Shown here one piece after another: positions 27,925 to 35,965 of a DNA stretch of 64,000 nt. The stretch spans positions 757,001 to 821,000 of the forward strand of contig NZ_CP060204.1 in assembly GCF_014250475.1 (NCBI RefSeq), in the 5' to 3' direction. A program made the translations under genes and the position numbers. Source of the stretch: Selenomonas timonae (GTDB lineage: Bacteria; Bacillota; Negativicutes; Selenomonadales; Selenomonadaceae). The notes below the pieces were generated by a model. That model made no database searches. It saw nothing but the letters and a program-made list of their open reading frames with translations, and was not told the DNA's origin. Position 1 is the stretch's first letter; each line of letters begins with the position of its first letter.

Positions 27925-28560
27925 ATGGGCCGCCGAGAACGCAAGAAGCTGCAGTCGCGCCGTATGATTTTGGAGGCGGCGATCAGCGAGTTCTCGAAGA
28001 AGGGCTACAAGGACACGTCCGTTGCGGATATCATGAGCACCGCCGATCTCGGGATTGGGACGTTCTACAATTATTTCAACTCGAAGGAGGATCTGCTGTT
28101 CTCCCTGCTCGGACGCCTGAGCGAGATGATCCGCATGGCGCTCGCGGAGGCGCGTGCGGCAGAGCGTACGTCGCTGGAGCTTCTGGAGCTCGGCGCACGC
28201 GTGACGGCGAAGTTCCTCGATGAGAACCGCTTTGTGATGCCGCTCTTTCTCTCAGGTTCACACCACGGCGGACATCTGGGCGGCGAGGGCGCGCCGCATC
28301 CGCACGCAGGCAAACCGCCGAGCAGCCGCATGACGCCGCAGATCAAACAAGTCTTCGCGGAGATTATCCGCGAGGGGCAGGAGGCGGGCGAGATCCGCGA
28401 CGATGTGCCTGTCGATCTGATTGCGGAGATGTTCCACTCGCTCTATCAGGCGGCGGCGTTTAGCCACCTTGATTTGACCTATCAGGAGAATATCGCGCTC
28501 AAGACGCGCCTCCTGCTCGATGGTATCCGCAAGCGGGATGAGCAGCCCGTGTGTGGGTGA
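27925..28560 (+). CDS. TetR/AcrR family regulator with His-rich insertion
   Basis: 211-residue repressor. The N-terminal helix-turn-helix is canonical (SVADIMSTADLGIGTFYNYFNSKEDL). Residues about 111-133 form a Gly/His/Pro-rich loop, GSHHGGHLGGEGAPHPHAG, with His at 113, 114, 117, 125 and 127, inserted in the ligand-binding domain. The ATG at 27925 follows GGAGGAG. It is 36 bp upstream of two haem-synthesis radical SAM genes on the same strand, the second of which also has a His-rich stretch, so a metal- or haem-responsive regulator of that operon is inferred. Confidence 0.85.
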   Translation: MGRRERKKLQSRRMILEAAISEFSKKGYKDTSVADIMSTADLGIGTFYNYFNSKEDLLFSLLGRLSEMIRMALAEARAAERTSLELLELGARVTAKFLDENRFVMPLFLSGSHHGGHLGGEGAPHPHAGKPPSSRMTPQIKQVFAEIIREGQEAGEIRDDVPVDLIAEMFHSLYQAAAFSHLDLTYQENIALKTRLLLDGIRKRDEQPVCG

Positions 28561-28596
28561 TTTTGGACTTTTGTGTATTTGACTTAGGAGATCTCG

Positions 28597-29787
28597 ATGA
28601 TCAGTGTAACGAAGCTTCTTTTTATGGATGAATACTATGGCGATACGCTGCGCTACGGGCATAACGCGCATCGCATGAAGAGCGGTGCAGCGGAGGGGAT
28701 GGGACCCGTTGTGGTCTGGAACTCGACGCGCACGTGCAATCTGCGCTGCCGTCATTGCTATATGGAGTCGGACGGGCAGAAATATGACGGCGAGCTGACG
28801 ACGGAGGAGGCAAAGCGGTTCATCGACGGCCTTGCCGAGTTCCGCGTGCCCGTACTGCTCTTCTCGGGCGGCGAGCCGCTGATCCGCCCCGATTTCTTTG
28901 AGCTGGCGGAGTATGCGCGTAATCTCGGCGTGCGCCCGACGCTCTCGACGAACGGGACGCTCATCACTCGCGAGATGGCGCAGCGGATCAAGGATCTCGG
29001 CGTCGGCTATGTCGGCATCTCGCTCGACGGGCTCGCGGACGTGAACGATATGTTCCGTGGGGTCGAGGGCGCGTATCAGCGTGCGATGGAGGGCATCGAG
29101 AACTGCGTCGCCGTGGGGCAGCGTGTGGGGCTGCGGTTTACGATCAACCATCACAATATCATGGAGCTCGATAAGATCTTTGACTTTATCGAGGAGAAGG
29201 GCATCAACCGCGTCTGCTTCTACCACCTCGTCTACTCGGGGCGCGGCGGCCAGATGATGGATGAGGATGTGACGGCGGAGGAGTCGCGGCGTGCGATGGA
29301 TACGATCATCGCGCGGACGAAGGACTTTGAGGCGCGCGGTCTGAAAAAGGAAATTCTGACGGTGGACAACCACTGCGACGGGGTCTATATGTATCTGAAG
29401 GCACTCGCGGAGGGGAACGATGCAGGGGCGGAGCAGATCAAGAAGCTGATCGGCGCGAACGGCGGCAACCGCTCGGGCATTGCGTTCGGTGAGGTCGATC
29501 ACCTCGGCTATGTGCATCCCGATCAGTTCACGCAGCACCATACGTTCGGCAATGTGCGTGAGCGCAAGTTTGGCGATATCTGGCAGGATATGACGCATCC
29601 GATTCTCGCGGGGCTGAAGGACAGGAAGCCGCTGCTCAAGGGACGCTGCGCGAAATGTCAGTACCTCAGCTGGTGCAACGGGAATTTCCGCACGCGTGCC
29701 GAGGCGCGGACGGGGGACTTCTGGGAGTCCGATCCGTCCTGCTATCTAACGGATGAGGAGATCGGCGTTCGGGAGGCTGCTGTATGA
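28597..29787 (+). CDS. Radical SAM protein AhbC/NirJ1-like (siroheme-route haem biosynthesis)
   Basis: 396 residues. The radical SAM motif CNLRCRHC is at residues 47-54, with SGGEP following. The C-terminal auxiliary-cluster region CAKCQYLSWCNGNFRTRAE with a final Cys (PSCYLTDEEIG) matches NirJ1/AhbC. AhbC removes acetate side chains of 12,18-didecarboxysiroheme to give Fe-coproporphyrin III in the alternative haem pathway; the name is family-based. Overlaps the next gene by 4 bp. AhbA/B are not in the window. Confidence 0.85.
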   Translation: MISVTKLLFMDEYYGDTLRYGHNAHRMKSGAAEGMGPVVVWNSTRTCNLRCRHCYMESDGQKYDGELTTEEAKRFIDGLAEFRVPVLLFSGGEPLIRPDFFELAEYARNLGVRPTLSTNGTLITREMAQRIKDLGVGYVGISLDGLADVNDMFRGVEGAYQRAMEGIENCVAVGQRVGLRFTINHHNIMELDKIFDFIEEKGINRVCFYHLVYSGRGGQMMDEDVTAEESRRAMDTIIARTKDFEARGLKKEILTVDNHCDGVYMYLKALAEGNDAGAEQIKKLIGANGGNRSGIAFGEVDHLGYVHPDQFTQHHTFGNVRERKFGDIWQDMTHPILAGLKDRKPLLKGRCAKCQYLSWCNGNFRTRAEARTGDFWESDPSCYLTDEEIGVREAAV

Positions 29788-30989
29788 GTGCCCCGATGGA
29801 GGCGGCGCACGCCGCACAGGGCACGATGGGGGCGCATCCGCACGCAGCGGGACACCCTGCGGGTGCAGGACATCCCCACGCGCATATGGGCGGTCATCCC
29901 GGCGGACATCCACACGGTATGGGTCATCCCGGAGGGCACCCTGCGGGGATGCCGAAGGGGCATCCGAAGGGCGTTGCGGGCGGCGGGGTAAAGATCATCT
30001 CGTGGAACACGACGAACGCTTGCAATATGTACTGTGCCCACTGCTACCGCGACGCGGGCTGCCGCGCAGACGAGGAACTCTCGACAGAGGAGGGCAAGAA
30101 GCTCCTGCGCGAGATTGCAAAGGCGGGCTTCCGCATCATGATTTTCTCGGGAGGGGAGCCGCTGACGCGCCCCGATATCCTCGAACTTGTTTCCTATGCG
30201 CGTGGGCTTGGGCTCATCCCCGTGTTTGGCACGAACGGGACGCTCATCGACCTGCCGATGGCAAAGGCTCTCAAGGAAGCGGGCGCGTGCGGGATGGGCA
30301 TCTCGCTCGACTCGCTCGACAAGAATAAGCACGATACGTTCCGCTCGTTCCCCGGCGGTTGGGACGGCGCGGTACGCGGGATGATGAACTGCCGCGAGGC
30401 AGGGCTGCCGTTCCAGATCCATACGACGGTAATGGATTGGAACGCGCACGAGCTTGAGGCGATGACGGACTTCGCCGTGGAGATCGGAGCGAAGGCACAT
30501 CATTTCTTCTTCCTCGTGCCGACTGGACGCGCGGAGACGATCGAGGAGGAATCGCTGCGTGCAGAGGCGTATGAGGATGTCCTCTCGCGCATCATGCGGA
30601 AGCAGGAGACGGTGGACATCGAGCTGAAGCCGACATGTGCGCCGCAGTTCCTGCGCATCGCCGATCAGCTCGGTGTGGACACGCGCTTCTCACGCGGATG
30701 TCTGGCGGGGCTGACGTACTGCATCATCAGTCCGCGTGGCAAGGTACAGCCGTGTGCGTACCTCAACCGCGAGCTGGGGGATGTGCGCGAGACGCCGTTT
30801 GATGAGATCTGGGCGAAAAACGAGGTGTTCAAGGAGCTACGTACGCTCGACTACGGCGGCGGCTGCGGCTCATGCAACTACAAGAAGGCGTGCGGCGGCT
30901 GTCGTGCGCGTGCGGCGTACTACCATGGCGGTGACTTCATGGCGGAGGAACCGTGGTGCCTCTACCACGGGCGGCGCGGAGAAGCGTAA
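29784..30989 (+). CDS. Radical SAM protein AhbD/NirJ2-like with N-terminal His-rich extension
   Basis: 401 residues. The catalytic part starts about residue 69 with VKIISWNTTNACNMYCAHC (Cys 80, 84, 87) and SGGEP, and ends in a SPASM-like cysteine-rich region (CGSCNYKKACGGCRAR). AhbD decarboxylates Fe-coproporphyrin III propionates to form haem. Unusually, residues 9-60 carry 13 histidines in HPHA/GHPGGHP repeats, a likely metal-binding tail. ATG 29784 is coupled to the upstream gene (ATGA). Enzyme assignment is from family pattern; the role of the tail is unknown. Confidence 0.85.
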   Translation: MSAPMEAAHAAQGTMGAHPHAAGHPAGAGHPHAHMGGHPGGHPHGMGHPGGHPAGMPKGHPKGVAGGGVKIISWNTTNACNMYCAHCYRDAGCRADEELSTEEGKKLLREIAKAGFRIMIFSGGEPLTRPDILELVSYARGLGLIPVFGTNGTLIDLPMAKALKEAGACGMGISLDSLDKNKHDTFRSFPGGWDGAVRGMMNCREAGLPFQIHTTVMDWNAHELEAMTDFAVEIGAKAHHFFFLVPTGRAETIEEESLRAEAYEDVLSRIMRKQETVDIELKPTCAPQFLRIADQLGVDTRFSRGCLAGLTYCIISPRGKVQPCAYLNRELGDVRETPFDEIWAKNEVFKELRTLDYGGGCGSCNYKKACGGCRARAAYYHGGDFMAEEPWCLYHGRRGEA

Positions 30990-31000
30990 TGGAATAGACG

Positions 31001-31033
31001 AAAGCCCCCTGACGACTGGTCAGGGGGCCTTTG
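31001..31033 (+). terminator. Terminator after the haem-synthesis operon
   Basis: AAAGCCCCCTGAC / GTCAGGGGGCCTTT stem and T-rich tail. Confidence 0.8.
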
Positions 31034-31035
31034 TG

Positions 31036-31063
31036 TTGCTATTGAGATAAATATGTGTATAAT
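31036..31063 (+). promoter_or_regulatory. Promoter of locus B toxin mRNA
   Basis: TTGCTA, 16-bp spacer, TATAAT; predicted +1 near 31070, within GAGAACC. Confidence 0.6.
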
Positions 31064-31105
31064 AGAGAAAGAGAACCAAAGACAAGCAATGGCGGCGACC
31101 TTCTT

Positions 31106-31134
31106 CACCTTCCCAATCATGTAAGTGGGAGGTG
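31106..31134 (+). promoter_or_regulatory. SD-sequestering hairpin, locus B
   Basis: CACCTTCCCA pairs with TGGGAGGTG, burying the GGGAGG SD of the small peptide in a stem with a 10-nt loop and one bulge. Confidence 0.65.
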
Positions 31135-31140
31135 GTGCAT

Positions 31141-31212
31141 ATGGACAGCTACGAGTGCATACTGATTCTGGTATTCGCTACGGGTTACATCCTCGCAGTA
31201 TCAAAGAAATAA
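31141..31212 (+). CDS. Small hydrophobic peptide, putative type I toxin (locus B)
   Basis: 23-residue peptide that starts MDSYECILILVFATG and ends YILAVSKK: one transmembrane stretch with a basic C-terminus, the plan of holin-like type I toxins. SD GGGAGG with 8-nt spacing, held in a hairpin. The 5' leader (GAGAACC..GGCGGC) can pair with the 3' untranslated end (GCCGC..GGTTCTC), a fold-back known from several type I toxin mRNAs. A convergent small RNA from 31291 overlaps the 3' end and carries an anti-SD segment. Similarity is by pattern; toxicity is untested. Confidence 0.6.
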   Translation: MDSYECILILVFATGYILAVSKK

Positions 31213-31291
31213 CCGCCCTGCCTTCGAAACCGGAGCGGTTAAATCGTTTCCCGTGAAGAGGTAGCCGCTTTGTCGCGGTTCTCTTTTTTGT
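31205..31291 (-). ncRNA. Putative type I antitoxin small RNA, locus B
   Basis: From a near-consensus minus-strand promoter (31298-31326), a transcript of about 85-90 nt would run towards the peptide gene and end at the AACCGC/GCGGTT hairpin near its stop. It contains CTACCTCTTCAC, which pairs with the peptide SD GTGGGAGGTGG (one bulge). Its 5' part and the toxin mRNA 5' part share GAGAACC and GGCGGC/GCGGC. Inferred. Confidence 0.55.
31257..31290 (+). terminator. Terminator of locus B toxin mRNA
   Basis: AGAG..GCCGC / GCGGT..CTCT stem followed by TTTTTTG. Confidence 0.7.
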
Positions 31292-31297
31292 ATGTTC

Positions 31298-31326
31298 ATT
31301 ATAGCAGACATTTGTCTGCTTTGCAA
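31298..31326 (-). promoter_or_regulatory. Promoter of locus B antitoxin RNA, spacer is a 16-bp palindrome
   Basis: On the minus strand: TTGCAA, 17-bp spacer, TATAAT. The spacer contains the perfect palindrome GCAGACATTTGTCTGC, also found at 44817. The -35 box ends 2 bp from the P-type ATPase stop codon. Confidence 0.75.
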
Positions 31327-31328
31327 AT

Positions 31329-33188
31329 TTAATCTTCTTTGACGCTCAGCGCACGCATGGCGTTGAAGATGGCGAGGACGGTGACGCCGACATCGGCGAA
31401 GATTGCCGCCCAGAGTCCTGCCCAGCCGATGGCGCCAAGGACGAGGACGACTGCCTTGATGCCGATGGCGAAGACGATGTTCTGCCACGCGATGCTCATG
31501 GTCTTGCGCGCGATATCGATTGCGGTTGCGATCTTTCGCGGCTCGTCGGTCATGAGCACGACATCTGCTGCCTCGATTGCCGCATCCGAGCCGAGTGCAC
31601 CCATCGCAATGCCGACATCGGCACGCGCAAGCACGGGCGCATCGTTGATGCCGTCGCCAACGTAGGCGAGGGTCTTGCCCTCGCCCTGTGCGGCAAGGAG
31701 TGTCTCGACCTGCGCGACCTTGTCCTGCGGGAGGAGCTCGGCGTGGACGGTGTCGATGCCGAGGCGCTTGCCGACACTCGCGCCGATTGGACGTGTGTCG
31801 CCCGTGAGCATAACGGTCTCACGGATGCCGCGCTCCTTCAGTGCGCGGATCGCCTCTGCCGCGTCCTCCTTGATCTCGTCTGCGACGTGGACGACGCCTG
31901 CGAAGCGCCCGTCAACAGAGAGGTAGACCGCGCCCGTGTGTGGGATGGGCGGGATGTTTACCGTGTTCTTTGCTGTGAGGAGGTCATGCGTGCCGAGCAG
32001 GATGAAATGTCCGTTGATGTGCGCGGAGATGCCGCGGCCCGCGTTTTCCTCGAGCGCGTGTACATCCGTCTCCTCGGTCGTGTTCCCGCCGCCCGTGAAG
32101 GCGCGGAGGATCGAGCGTCCGATCGGATGGGTGGAGTAGCGCTCGGCGTTCGCCGCGTAAAAGAGCACGTCTTCCTCTGCGAATCCCTCGGCGGGGATGA
32201 CGCTCGCGACGTGGAAGCTGCCCTTTGTGAGCGTGCCCGTCTTGTCGAATACGACGGTGTCCGCCTTTGCCAGAGCCTCAAGGTAGTTGCCGCCCTTGAT
32301 GAGGATGCCCGCGCGGCTCGCGCCGCCGATCCCCGCGAAGAAGGAGAGCGGAACGGAGATGACGAGGGCGCAGGGACAGGAGATGACGAGGAAGGTGAGT
32401 GCGCGGTAGATCCACATGGAGAAGGGATCACCCGTGACAAGTGGCGGGATGATGGCGAGCAGCACGGCGCCGATGACGACGGCGGGCGTGTACCAGCGGG
32501 CAAAGCGTGTGATGAGTGTTTCGGTGGTCGCCTTCTTATCCGTCGCCTCCTCCACGAGCGAGAGGATGCGCTCGACGGTCGATTCCTCGTATGGGGTTGT
32601 GACGCGCACTTCAAGCACGCCCGACTGGTTGATGCAGCCGCTGATGATCTCATCGTTTACACGCACCGCACGCGGCATGGATTCGCCTGTCAGAGCGGAG
32701 GTGTCGAGGTGACCCTCGCCCTTCGTGATGATGCCGTCGAGCGGGACGCGCTCGCCCGGACGGACGATGATCGTCTCGCCGACCTCGACCTCGTCGGGGA
32801 ATACCTCCTCCTCTGCGCCGTCTCTGAGAACGCATGCCGTGTCGGGGCGGATATCCATGAGGGAGGAGATGGAGCGGCGGGAACGCTGCACGGCGTAGCC
32901 TTGGAACCACTCGCCGATCTGGTAGAGCAGCATGACGGCGACGCCCTCGGAGTAGTCGTTGAGTGCAATCGCGCCGATGGTGGCGACCGCCATGAGGAAG
33001 TTCTCGTCAAAGACGCGCCCGTGGCGGATATTGACTGCCGCACGCCAGAGGATGTCCCAGCCGATGAGCGCGTATGCTGCGAGGAGGAGCACGACACCGA
33101 CGGTCGTGTCTTCGAGGATCATTCCCGGGATGAAGAGTGCTGCTGCTCCGCCGATGCGCATGAGCATCCGCTTCTGTTTCTTCGTCAT
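31329..33188 (-). CDS. Cd/Zn/Co-type P1B ATPase lacking an N-terminal metal-binding domain
   Basis: Heavy-metal efflux ATPase, 619 residues, with the usual eight membrane segments. CPC ion-binding motif at residues 271-273, phosphorylation motif DKTGT at 315-319, SALTGES (actuator) and VGDGINDAPVLA (hinge). CadA/ZntA-type enzymes normally begin with an HMA domain; here that domain is a separate protein encoded 24 bp upstream (33213-33431). Which of Cd, Zn, Pb or Co is exported cannot be decided. Transcribed from the operator-controlled promoter at 33456-33511. Confidence 0.92.
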   Translation of the reverse strand: MTKKQKRMLMRIGGAAALFIPGMILEDTTVGVVLLLAAYALIGWDILWRAAVNIRHGRVFDENFLMAVATIGAIALNDYSEGVAVMLLYQIGEWFQGYAVQRSRRSISSLMDIRPDTACVLRDGAEEEVFPDEVEVGETIIVRPGERVPLDGIITKGEGHLDTSALTGESMPRAVRVNDEIISGCINQSGVLEVRVTTPYEESTVERILSLVEEATDKKATTETLITRFARWYTPAVVIGAVLLAIIPPLVTGDPFSMWIYRALTFLVISCPCALVISVPLSFFAGIGGASRAGILIKGGNYLEALAKADTVVFDKTGTLTKGSFHVASVIPAEGFAEEDVLFYAANAERYSTHPIGRSILRAFTGGGNTTEETDVHALEENAGRGISAHINGHFILLGTHDLLTAKNTVNIPPIPHTGAVYLSVDGRFAGVVHVADEIKEDAAEAIRALKERGIRETVMLTGDTRPIGASVGKRLGIDTVHAELLPQDKVAQVETLLAAQGEGKTLAYVGDGINDAPVLARADVGIAMGALGSDAAIEAADVVLMTDEPRKIATAIDIARKTMSIAWQNIVFAIGIKAVVLVLGAIGWAGLWAAIFADVGVTVLAIFNAMRALSVKED

Positions 33189-33212
33189 GCCTGCTGCCCC
33201 CTTTTTTCTTTG

Positions 33213-33431
33213 TTACGCTTCGAGTACGGCGTCCGGCTCGATGGTCTTGACAATCTTCTTGATCTCCGCGAGCACTGCGTCAAAGCGCTCGTCCTCTGCG
33301 TCGAGCGTCATGCGCTCGCTGAGGAAGTTGACGCGCACCTTGTTCACGCCCGAAACCTTTGCAGCCGCATCCTCGATCTCCTGCGCGCAATGTGCACAGT
33401 CGAGTTCACGGATCTTGAATGCCTTCTTCAT
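33213..33431 (-). CDS. Stand-alone heavy-metal-associated (HMA) domain protein
   Basis: 72-residue HMA-fold metallochaperone-like protein. The motif LDCAHCAQEIEDA contains CxxC (CAHC, residues 12-15), followed by the beta-alpha-beta pattern VNKVRVNFLSERMTL. It appears to be the split-off N-terminal domain of the adjacent P1B ATPase, with which it forms an operon. SD AAGGAG. Confidence 0.9.
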   Translation of the reverse strand: MKKAFKIRELDCAHCAQEIEDAAAKVSGVNKVRVNFLSERMTLDAEDERFDAVLAEIKKIVKTIEPDAVLEA

Positions 33432-33455
33432 GAGTATCGTCTCCTTTATTCAAAT

Positions 33456-33511
33456 AACGTATGAACAACTATTCATACGTTAAGTATAAAGAAAGATGGG
33501 GAGGATGTCAA
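33456..33511 (-). promoter_or_regulatory. Promoter with ArsR/SmtB-type operator for the HMA-ATPase operon
   Basis: Minus strand: TTGACA (33506-33511), 17-bp spacer, TATACT (33483-33488). Immediately downstream, over the start point, is the perfect dyad AACGTATGAA-CAACTA-TTCATACGTT, containing the TGAACA-N2-TATTCA core bound by ArsR/SmtB/CadC metal sensors. No ArsR-family gene is in this window. Confidence 0.75.
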
Positions 33512-33533
33512 GCGGTAAGGCAAAAATAGTGTG

Positions 33534-33571
33534 GGAAGAAAAATCCCCTGCAGATTCGTCATCTGCAGGGG
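33534..33571 (-). terminator. Terminator of the chemotaxis receptor gene
   Basis: CCCCTGCAGAT / ATCTGCAGGGG perfect 11-bp stem followed on the minus strand by ATTTTTCTT. Confidence 0.85.
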
Positions 33572-33587
33572 AATACATCGTTATGGA

Positions 33588-35282
33588 TTACAGCCGGAAC
33601 TTCGATGTGATCTCGTTGAGCTTGCTCGCAGTCTGCGCGAGGGATTCGGCGCTGTCGCTCACGTCGTGCAGGCTTGCGCTCTGCTCCTCGGAGGCGGCGG
33701 CGACGGTCTCTGCGTTCGCGCCCGTCTTCTCGGCGACGGCGCTGATGTTCTGCGCGTTGCCGACGACATCCTGCATATCCTGCGCTGTGTGGTCGACCGC
33801 CTGACTGATGTGTGCGATGCTGTTGCGTACGTCGTCGAGACGTTTCTGGATGGAGTCGAAGCTCTTCTCCGTCTCGACCGTGACCTCCTTGCTCGCGGCG
33901 ACCTTCTCCTCGGCATTTGCAATCGCACCGGCGGCGAACTGGATGCTCTCGATCATCTGGCTGATCGTCTGCTCGATCTCATTCGTGGCGGCGGAGCTCT
34001 GCTCGGCGAGCTTGCGCACCTCCTCGGCAACAACGGCAAAGCCACGTCCCGCCTCGCCCGCACGCGCCGCCTCGATGGCTGCATTGAGGGCGAGGAGGTT
34101 TGTCTGACCCGCAATCTCGCGGATGGTGGTGACGACGTTCTTGATGGCGTCGGAGCCGGTGACGAGTTTCTCCGAGACGCGTGAGATCTCGGTCATGGAG
34201 TCGCTGACGGTTGCGTTTTGCTGCACGAGCTGCTGGATGTACTTCATGCCCTGATTTGCATCCTCGACAGCGTCGCTTGCGGTCTGGTTCGCGTGGACAC
34301 CGCTCGCGCTCATCTCCTCGGTGCGTGCACTGACCTGCTCAATGGCGGTTGAGATCTCTCCGATGCTGCTGTTGTTGTGCACGGCGTCGGATGCGACATC
34401 CGTGATCGTGTGCGCGATGCTCTCGGAGACCTGCATCTGCGACTGCACGGAGGTCGAGAGCGAGTCACTCTCCTTCGAGAGGTTGTCCGCCTCGGTCTGG
34501 ATCGAGCGGACGATGTGATGGAGGGCGTCCTTCATCTCAAGCAGTTCGTTTGCCATGTCGCCGATCTCATCGTTCCATGTCGCGCGTGTGCCCTGGAAGG
34601 AGAGGTCGAGCTTGCCGAGCTTACCAACATCGCCGCGCAGCTTGATGAGGCGGCTCGCAAGCTTTCGTGCATACCATGTGGCGGCGACACCGATGCCGAT
34701 GATGCCGACAATGCTGATGATGAGCACGATGATAAAGACGTGATCGACGTTGCTGTTCAGCTTCTCGAGCTGCTGCTCCTGTACAGCCGTCTGGGTCTCG
34801 GCTGCCTTGTCAAAGAGTGCGTCGATCTCGTCCGCCTTCTTGCGCAGTTCGTTGGATGCCGTTGTTGCTGCCTCAATATCGTTGCGCTGGTAGAGGGAAA
34901 TGATATCCTTCGTCTTCTCGGTGTAGTCGCTCACAGCCTTGCGCAGCGTCTCACCGCGCTCCTTTGCGTCGGCGTTGACCGCGTGGGCGGCAAAAATGTC
35001 GAGCTGCTCGGATGCCTTCTTGAGCTCGTTCTCCGTATCCGTCGCACGGTTCGCGTCGCGCGTGATGATGTAGCCGCGCAGCTCGCTCAGACCCTGATGG
35101 AAGTCATCCTCGGCCTCGAGCAGAGTGATGCTGTTCTTGACCGTCACGGAAAGCAGATGCTGATACTCTGCACTCGTCGACTTGAACTCATAGAGCACGA
35201 CGGCGAGCAACACGATCATCAGTGCGATGACGCTGCCGACCAACCCCGTGAGCTGCAGCCCGATGGGCATTCGCTGTCCCAT
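33588..35282 (-). CDS. Methyl-accepting chemotaxis protein
   Basis: Transmembrane chemoreceptor, 564 residues. TM1 about 7-30, then a periplasmic four-helix-bundle sensor (about 35-185), TM2 about 190-212, HAMP, and a signalling domain with the hairpin tip [41 protein letters not shown], here given by its position (about residues 395-435). The frame is open further upstream, but ATG 35282 has SD GAGGAGG and places TM1 at the N-terminus. The sensor resembles the 4HB_MCP class; its ligand is unknown. Confidence 0.93.
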   Translation of the reverse strand: MGQRMPIGLQLTGLVGSVIALMIVLLAVVLYEFKSTSAEYQHLLSVTVKNSITLLEAEDDFHQGLSELRGYIITRDANRATDTENELKKASEQLDIFAAHAVNADAKERGETLRKAVSDYTEKTKDIISLYQRNDIEAATTASNELRKKADEIDALFDKAAETQTAVQEQQLEKLNSNVDHVFIIVLIISIVGIIGIGVAATWYARKLASRLIKLRGDVGKLGKLDLSFQGTRATWNDEIGDMANELLEMKDALHHIVRSIQTEADNLSKESDSLSTSVQSQMQVSESIAHTITDVASDAVHNNSSIGEISTAIEQVSARTEEMSASGVHANQTASDAVEDANQGMKYIQQLVQQNATVSDSMTEISRVSEKLVTGSDAIKNVVTTIREIAGQTNLLALNAAIEAARAGEAGRGFAVVAEEVRKLAEQSSAATNEIEQTISQMIESIQFAAGAIANAEEKVAASKEVTVETEKSFDSIQKRLDDVRNSIAHISQAVDHTAQDMQDVVGNAQNISAVAEKTGANAETVAAASEEQSASLHDVSDSAESLAQTASKLNEITSKFRL

Positions 35283-35470
35283 AAAAATCCTCCTCGTTTC
35301 CTTCCCACGGTCACATTCCTGCGTGTTCTCAGGCACTGTGACGCCATATATATGCATAAATATTTTGCGCTTGATGGGACGACTTGTCAATCCCTTTTTT
35401 AGAATGAGAAAAATTTTTTTCTAAAACAGACACAGGCTATTGCAATGAGGCAGGGAATATGATAAATTTA
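35283..35470. other. Intergenic region without recognised feature
   Basis: AT-rich sequence between the divergent receptor gene and the probable 6S RNA. It must hold both promoters, but only a weak TATGAT-like -10 near 35459 was seen. Confidence 0.4.
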
Positions 35471-35663
35471 CATCCATAAATTTCCTGCCTGCACGATGCA
35501 CTGGGCGCTCGCTGTGGATGACGGGGGCGGTGCACGCACTTTTGGAACGATTAGCCGGCCTTGGTGAGGGAGTACCTCGGGACTTGGTGGGATGATTAGT
35601 GTCTGCACGACGGAATCTTTGATATATATTGTGCATAGACGACCAAATGACGGCAGGAAATCG
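35471..35663 (+). ncRNA. ssrS: Probable 6S RNA
   Basis: A stretch of about 190 nt folds as one long interrupted hairpin. ATTTCCTGCC (35480-35489) pairs perfectly with GGCAGGAAAT (35652-35661); the next helix joins TGCAC segments to TGTGCA. The apical part CTTGGTGAGGGAGTACCTCG resembles the conserved upper stem of 6S RNA (GGTTGGTGAGC..GCTCGG in E. coli). A terminator follows at once. There is no open reading frame. 6S RNA sequesters sigma-70 holoenzyme by mimicking an open promoter. Assignment rests on structure and this short similarity. Confidence 0.55.
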
Positions 35664-35693
35664 AAGCTGGTGCATTCACCAGCTTTTCTTTTT
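35664..35693 (+). terminator. Terminator of the 6S-like RNA
   Basis: AAGCTGGTG / CACCAGCTT stem followed by TTCTTTTT. Confidence 0.85.
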
Positions 35694-35774
35694 GTCCAAA
35701 ATGCGGTACAATGAAACGAGTGGCTTATGTAGGAGGTCTTTGTTGTCGATTCTATTGTTATGGTAGAAAAGTGC

Positions 35775-35950
35775 ATTACACATATGATAAGGTCGAGCGG
35801 ATCGAGATGCGCCGCTCTCTGAGGGCGCGGAAGCCGCGCCGACGACAGGCGCGATGCAGGGGGAAATCGGACGTGACGCGCTTGCCGCGCATACCTATTA
35901 TCATGTGGTGCACGGCAGCGAGTCGTTTGAGGCAAAAGGGAGATTCCTTT
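35775..35950 (+). promoter_or_regulatory. Highly structured leader of unknown class upstream of the gamma-carbonic-anhydrase-like gene
   Basis: Four successive GC-rich stems are visible: GAGCGG/CCGCTC, GGGCGCGG-AAG-CCGCGCC, GCGCG/CGCGC around 35850-35885, and TGCCG/CGGCA around 35885-35925. They are followed by AAAAGG-N6-CCTTTT and the SD. Open frames across it are not protein-like and lack good starts. It could be a riboswitch-type leader or a separate small RNA; it matches no class I recognise. Confidence 0.4.
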
Positions 35951-35965
35951 TAGAAAGGATACATT

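Noticed and set aside
35711-35953. 80-codon frame before the carbonic-anhydrase-like gene
   Set aside because: Composition (runs of RRSLRARKPRRRQ) reflects the GC-rich hairpins; no family resemblance and the start has no SD. Treated as structured leader instead.
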